From Lachnospiraceae bacterium (GTDB lineage: Bacteria > Bacillota > Clostridia > Lachnospirales > Lachnospiraceae): a stretch of 17,306 nucleotides of DNA. The notes under the pieces are model-generated. The model was not told the DNA's origin. It did not search any database and saw only the letters and a list, made by a program, of their open reading frames with translations. This document shows, piece by piece, positions 13,670 to 17,306 of this stretch; within the stretch, counting starts at the first letter, position 1, and each line of letters begins with the position of its first letter. The stretch is from positions 1-17,306 of the forward strand of contig JAITWD010000059.1 of NCBI GenBank assembly GCA_031285465.1. The letters run 5' to 3'. The position numbers and the translations under genes were made by a program.

Positions 13670-14692
13670 TTACTCGTTAACCGCACCTATTAACCTATTT
13701 ATATCGCTATAGCCATATCGTCTCATATAGTCGCTCATTCCGTCAACGATATCGGTCGTCAGGGTCGGGGTCACAAAATTCATTGCCCCAGCGGCTATTG
13801 CCGTGGCACCTGCGAGGATAAATTCTATCGCATCCTCCGCGTTGGCAATTCCGCCCATGCCAATAATCGGAAGTTTGACCGCATTGGCCACTTGGTAAAC
13901 CATTCTTATCGCCACCGGTTTTATGGCCGGACCAGACAAACCACCGGTCTTATTTGCCAATGCGAAGGCACGCTTATGGATATCTATCTTCATACCCGTT
14001 ATTGTATTAATAAGTGAAAGTGCATCGGCTCCCCCAGCTTCGGCGGCGCGTGCCATTTCAGTAATATCAGTGACATTGGGACTTAGTTTCATAATAATAG
14101 GCTGGCGGGCTATCTTTTTAATCTGGGTGGTAATATCATAAAGGCTGTCCGCCTTTTGACCGAAAGCGATGGCACCTTCCTTGACATTTGGACAGGAGAC
14201 ATTGATCTCCAGCAAATCAACCGCCGTATCCCCCAGCTTTTCGACCACTTCCAAGTAGTCCCCCACCGTCTTACCACAAACATTTACAATAATCCTAGTA
14301 TCATACTGTGCCAAAAATGGCAGATCCCTAGCAATAAAGACATCTATGCCCGGATTCTGCAACCCAATCGCATTCAACATTCCGCCATAGGTTTCAGCAA
14401 TCCGCGGAGTCGGATTGCCCGCCCATGGCATAGATGCCACCCCTTTGGTTACTACCGCACCCAGGCCGTTCAAATCCACAAAATCAGCATATTCCATTCC
14501 CGAACCAAAGGTTCCTGATGCGGTCATAACCGGATTTTTGAATGTAATTCCGCCAATCTGAACTGTCAGATCAGGCAATTGCTCACTTTTCATTTCTTTG
14601 GAGCGGATCAATTCTTTTCGACTGATACTTTCTCCCTCGTTCAAACTATCTTTTCGACTGTTATTATTAACATTATTCATTGCCACATTCAT
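13670..14692 (-). CDS. pyrD: Dihydroorotate dehydrogenase B, catalytic subunit
   Basis: FMN enzyme that oxidises dihydroorotate to orotate, the fourth step of UMP synthesis, passing electrons to PyrK and NAD+. Features: KNPVMTASGTFGSG (52-65), LNAIGLQNPG (106-115), catalytic-base Cys167 in INVSCPN (the class 1 signature; class 2 has Ser), and the FMN-phosphate loop GMGGIANAEDA plus FILAGATAIAAGA near the end. It has an Asn/Ser/Lys-rich extension of about 35 residues before the conserved start, so 340 aa instead of about 300. GAGG lies only 2 nt before the ATG at 14692 but 8 nt before an in-frame GTG at 14686, which may be the true start. ATG at 14593 would remove the extension but has no clear ribosome binding site. 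pyrK is 49 bp upstream. Confidence 0.95.
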   Translation of the reverse strand: MNVAMNNVNNNSRKDSLNEGESISRKELIRSKEMKSEQLPDLTVQIGGITFKNPVMTASGTFGSGMEYADFVDLNGLGAVVTKGVASMPWAGNPTPRIAETYGGMLNAIGLQNPGIDVFIARDLPFLAQYDTRIIVNVCGKTVGDYLEVVEKLGDTAVDLLEINVSCPNVKEGAIAFGQKADSLYDITTQIKKIARQPIIMKLSPNVTDITEMARAAEAGGADALSLINTITGMKIDIHKRAFALANKTGGLSGPAIKPVAIRMVYQVANAVKLPIIGMGGIANAEDAIEFILAGATAIAAGAMNFVTPTLTTDIVDGMSDYMRRYGYSDINRLIGAVNE

Positions 14693-14741
14693 TTCCTCTT
14701 ATTAATAATTATTGGTTGATCTAATTCCGTTATACCAGCTA

Positions 14742-15533
14742 TCAAATATCTACTTCATTAGCATCAAAAACCGGACCATCGGTACATATTCTGGCATTAT
14801 TTACATGAGAGTGGTGGTCAACCGCTGTCGTACGGCAGACACATCCCAGACAGGCACCAATACCGCATGCCATTCGCTCTTCCAAAGAAATATATGCCCG
14901 AATGGACTGCTCGACCGAATAGCCCTTGATTGCCCGCAACATCGGCATCGGCCCACATGACATGATCATATCCGGATTAATATCACTTCTGTTTAAGGCA
15001 CTCATGACATTGCCCTTTATGCCATAGCTACCGTCTTCAGTTGCTACATGAACCGTGCTGTACTGTTCAAAATCACCGAGCAGAAACCGTTGCCCATCCC
15101 GATATCCCAGAAAACTATGCACTTTTGCCAGTGGTGACAAACGCGAAAGGGTCTTAACCACTTCCAGTAATGGCGGAATTCCAATCCCCCCCCCCATAAC
15201 TGCAATGGTTTTACCATTGGTAGCGTCCATAGGAAAGCCATTTCCTAATACTCCCAATAAGTATAGCTCATCTCCCGGGGTAGCAGCCGAAAGTTCAGCG
15301 GTCCCGCTACCTGCTACCCGATAAACCAGTCGCAGCCGCTTCGCCGACCGATCAACCTCACAGATACTGATCGGTCTGGGCAACAATGTTGAGCGATCAA
15401 GCGGGTATATACCAATAAACTGACCCGCCATTGCCTCCTCTGACAAGTCGGTTTCAATGTAAATCTCATAGATTCCGGACGCAATTGATTGCTGGCAAAC
15501 CACCCGTCCCACTACTTTTCTTTTTTTGTTCAT
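14742..15533 (-). CDS. pyrK: Dihydroorotate dehydrogenase B, electron transfer subunit
   Basis: A 263-aa iron-sulfur flavoprotein that moves electrons from PyrD to NAD+; the two form a heterotetramer in the cytosol. FAD-binding motif RPISI (53-57), NAD-binding loop MGGGIGIPPLLEV (113-125) and a [2Fe-2S] site C223-x4-C228-x2-C231-x18-C250 are all visible, in the order of the ferredoxin-reductase family. Length is usual. The ribosome binding site is weak (GGAATGAAG). The GGGIG codons include an unbroken run of ten G (ten C on the plus strand, about 15186-15195), a possible slippage site. Position between pyrC and pyrD fits one pyrimidine operon. Confidence 0.96.
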   Translation of the reverse strand: MNKKRKVVGRVVCQQSIASGIYEIYIETDLSEEAMAGQFIGIYPLDRSTLLPRPISICEVDRSAKRLRLVYRVAGSGTAELSAATPGDELYLLGVLGNGFPMDATNGKTIAVMGGGIGIPPLLEVVKTLSRLSPLAKVHSFLGYRDGQRFLLGDFEQYSTVHVATEDGSYGIKGNVMSALNRSDINPDMIMSCGPMPMLRAIKGYSVEQSIRAYISLEERMACGIGACLGCVCRTTAVDHHSHVNNARICTDGPVFDANEVDI

Positions 15534-15586
15534 AACTTCATTCCGTTTCGTTTATTTTTATTTTATTAAAAGCAATAGATTTATTT

Positions 15587-15615
15587 AGGGAAACGCTTTA
15601 ATCAGTGTTTCCTTA
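15587..15615. repeat. Short intergenic hairpin, GGAAACGCT family, copy 2
   Basis: GGAAACGCT, loop TTAATC, AGTGTTTCC, flanked by TTTAGG and TTA. The arms equal those at 2240-2267 but the loop is its reverse complement. It lies in the 139-bp gap between pyrC and pyrK inside the presumed operon, so it would be transcribed and could be a processing or stability element. Confidence 0.75.
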
Positions 15616-15672
15616 GAATATAACCGCTCAAAAGCTGACGGTCATATATCCTTAATTGTATTCTCATATTTT

Positions 15673-16962
15673 TTAAAAGTCGGCAGTATTATGATAAACA
15701 ATTTCTCCATCGCAAATGGTCATATACACTACACCGGGAAGATCTTCACCGATAAAGGGGGAATTATTTGACTTTGATGCAAATTTCCCGACCCTGTGAA
15801 TCTTGTCCGGACTGAAAATGACCACATCGGCCTTTTGTCCCGGTGAAATGTCACCGGCAGGCAGATGGTATAATTGGGCCGGTGCAGTACTCATCCGTTC
15901 AATTAACTCCATTATGGTTAAGTAACCTTTCTGCACCAATTCACGGATTCCCAAAGATAGTGCTGTCTCCAAGCCTATTATTCCACTGGGGGCATCGGTG
16001 ATCGCCTGCTCTTTTTCTGCTTGGGTATGCGGAGCATGATCGGTAGCTATTATATCAATTGTCCCATCCTGTAACCCCTTAATGATCGCCATACGATCCG
16101 ACTCGGTCCGTAGTGGCGGATTCATTTTAGCCAATGTCCCTAAGCGGAGGACCGCGTCTTCCGTTAGCGTAAAGTGATGCGGTGTGGCTTCAGCATGGAT
16201 ATTGTAACCGGCTGCCCGTGCTGCTCTGACCAACTCTACCCCTTCCGCAGTGCTGATATGCTGAATAGAAATAACCGCCCCAGTCTCATGCGCCAAACCG
16301 ATATCGCGCTTAATCATCGTTATCTCTGCTTCTCGTGGCGAACCGGCTATGCCAAAGGCACTTGATGCAATACCAGCATTTATCCCATTATTATGAATTA
16401 ATGTTGGATCCTCCTCATGAAAGCTTAGTGGCTTCCTGAGTAATAATGACTGCTGCATAGCCTGACGAACTATCCGTTCATCGGTCAGTGGCATACCATC
16501 ATCGCTAAAACCAACCGCCCCAGCTGCCGCCAGTTCTGCCATATCAACCAGATCATGCCCCGCCATTCCAACCGTTACATTAGCACAGCTCTCCACGTGA
16601 ATACCGGTTTTCTTTCCCTTTTCCAAAATGGACTGAAGATTCTCCGTGTTATCAACCGGTGGCTTGGTGTTGGCCATTAGAACAACTGTAGTAAAACCTC
16701 CTTTAGCCGCCGCTTTCGCACCGGTTATAATATCTTCCTTATGGGTAAAGCCCGGATCACGAAAGTGAACATGAACATCGACCAAGCCGGGAATGACTAT
16801 CATGCCTTCAGCATCAATTATCTGCATTTCCCCTTTCTCGTTGGTATCTTCATAAACATCGGTTCCTATTGCTTTTATTATCCCCTCTTCAATCAACATA
16901 TCGGCCTTTAAACTAATCTGTGTCGCCGGATTGATTATTTGTCCATTTTTAACTAGTATCAC
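15673..16962 (-). CDS. pyrC: Dihydroorotase
   Basis: Zinc enzyme that closes carbamoyl-aspartate to dihydroorotate, the third step of UMP synthesis. At 429 aa it is of the long type found in Bacillus. Metal and catalytic residues are in place: H64 and H66 in DVHVHFRDPG, D155 in GFSDDG, H182 in FHEED, H235 in IQHIS and D308 in IIATDHAPH. GTG start behind AGGAGG at 7 nt. It is the first gene of pyrC-pyrK-pyrD. I saw no PyrR-binding loop or terminator/antiterminator pair in the leader, so how the operon is regulated is open. pyrB, carAB, pyrE and pyrF are not in the window. Confidence 0.97.
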   Translation of the reverse strand: MILVKNGQIINPATQISLKADMLIEEGIIKAIGTDVYEDTNEKGEMQIIDAEGMIVIPGLVDVHVHFRDPGFTHKEDIITGAKAAAKGGFTTVVLMANTKPPVDNTENLQSILEKGKKTGIHVESCANVTVGMAGHDLVDMAELAAAGAVGFSDDGMPLTDERIVRQAMQQSLLLRKPLSFHEEDPTLIHNNGINAGIASSAFGIAGSPREAEITMIKRDIGLAHETGAVISIQHISTAEGVELVRAARAAGYNIHAEATPHHFTLTEDAVLRLGTLAKMNPPLRTESDRMAIIKGLQDGTIDIIATDHAPHTQAEKEQAITDAPSGIIGLETALSLGIRELVQKGYLTIMELIERMSTAPAQLYHLPAGDISPGQKADVVIFSPDKIHRVGKFASKSNNSPFIGEDLPGVVYMTICDGEIVYHNTADF

Positions 16963-17088
16963 CCTTGAGCCTCCTGTATACTACACGAATCGTACCATAG
17001 GAACTTAAAAATTTAATTTTCATAGTATTCATATTTACAATAGTAAAATCCTTTAATAGTGTATCATAATAGTCCACTAATAGCAAAA

Positions 17089-17117
17089 ATATAAATTCAT
17101 AAATACAGCTTTGTAAA
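17089..17117 (-). promoter_or_regulatory. Candidate sigma-A promoter of the pyr cluster
   Basis: On the minus strand, TTTACA (17112-17117), 17 bp, TTATAT (17089-17094; TATATT at spacing 18). It would leave a leader of about 120 nt. It begins directly after the flagellin terminator, as expected for a new transcription unit. Confidence 0.5.
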
Positions 17118-17118
17118 C

Positions 17119-17154
17119 GTAGAAAAAGACTGACAATTGTCAGCCTTCTTCTAC
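17119..17154 (-). terminator. Terminator of the flagellin gene
   Basis: Minus strand: GTAGAAGAAGGCTGAC, loop AATT, GTCAGTCTTTTTCTAC; 16-nt arms with two G-T wobbles, the T5 run inside the 3' arm. It lies 29 bp after the flagellin stop codon. Confidence 0.85.
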
Positions 17155-17183
17155 ATTTTAGCAATGGTGCTCTACTTATTGGA

Positions 17184-17306
17184 TTACAGTAAGGATAAAA
17201 CACCTTGGTTAGACTGATTGGCCTGTGCCAACATCGCCTGACCTGCCTGGGCAAGAATGTTGTTATTCGAGTACTTAACCATCTCGGTTGCCATATCGGT
17301 ATCACG
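17184..17306 (-). CDS. Flagellin, C-terminal end only (5' part outside window)
   Basis: The last 40 codons of a flagellin gene, in frame to the window edge and ending in TAA. The residues RDTDMATEMVKYSNNNILAQ followed by AGQAMLAQANQSNQGVLSLL are the conserved C-terminal D0 helix of bacterial flagellin, which lines the filament core and is needed for polymerisation; LSLL at the end is typical. The protein is secreted through the flagellar export apparatus and assembled at the filament tip. Its promoter is not in view. It is terminated just after the stop and is separate from the pyr genes. Confidence 0.95.
   Translation of the reverse strand, partial: RDTDMATEMVKYSNNNILAQAGQAMLAQANQSNQGVLSLL

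Noticed and set aside
16963..17088. PyrR attenuator before pyrC
   Set aside because: I looked for the conserved PyrR-binding loop and a terminator/antiterminator pair and saw neither. Only weak pairing around the ribosome binding site is possible.
16949..17305. 118-aa minus-strand open frame at the right edge
   Set aside because: It runs through the flagellin end in another frame, its terminator and the pyrC leader, and has no protein-like character. The flagellin frame is unmistakable.

Overview
The window reads as chromosome of a flagellated, endospore-forming member of the Clostridia, most like Lachnospiraceae. The basis is a flagellin C-terminus at the right edge, a SipL-type spore coat morphogenesis protein, a DOXP/MEP-pathway gene (ispE), a PyrD-B/PyrK dihydroorotate dehydrogenase, a PcsB/CwlO-type NlpC/P60 protein and strong AGGAGG-type ribosome binding sites. 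Base composition looks moderate (judged by eye, not computed). I saw no tRNA, rRNA, CRISPR array, transposase or integrase. Most of the window is ordinary core genome.

Layout, left to right. 1-2121 (minus): a trigger-factor-like lipoprotein foldase followed 17 bp later by a secreted coiled-coil NlpC/P60 wall hydrolase, cut by the window edge. 2297-3769 (minus): cardiolipin synthase with its own sigma-A promoter. 4005-4481 (plus): a 158-aa membrane-anchored protein of unknown function, ended by a clear terminator. 4672-7705 (minus): ispE, a GntR/FCD regulator, a 100-aa exported or anchored protein and murI, separated by short gaps that hold inverted repeats. 8076-8705 (plus): a 209-aa protein of unknown function behind a near-consensus flagellar (sigma-D/sigma-28) promoter. 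8942-10501 (minus): sipL, with a sigma-E-like promoter. 10750-12451 (plus): a 23S rRNA guanine-N1 methyltransferase with an unusual insert, then a small P-loop kinase-like protein. The latter converges on, and overlaps by 9 bp, a HipA-like kinase gene at 12443-13546 (minus). 13670-16962 (minus): a pyrC-pyrK-pyrD cluster. 17184-17306 (minus): the 3' end of a flagellin gene and its terminator.

How the parts work together. pyrC, pyrK and pyrD supply consecutive steps of UMP synthesis. murI (D-glutamate), ispE (isoprenoid precursors, including the lipid carrier for wall synthesis), the NlpC/P60 protein and the foldase all bear on the envelope. Flagellin and the sigma-D-driven gene point to motility; sipL points to sporulation.

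The most interesting signals outside known genes are (i) a family of short intergenic hairpins sharing the core GGAAACGCT, with copies at about 2240, 5582-5680 and 15587 and a degenerate one at 13616; (ii) two near-identical palindromes built on ATCATAGGA/TCCTATGAT at 4533 and 8784; (iii) the P-loop/HipA-like convergent pair; and (iv) the flagellar-sigma-driven orphan at 8076. I did not find an obviously new multi-gene system.
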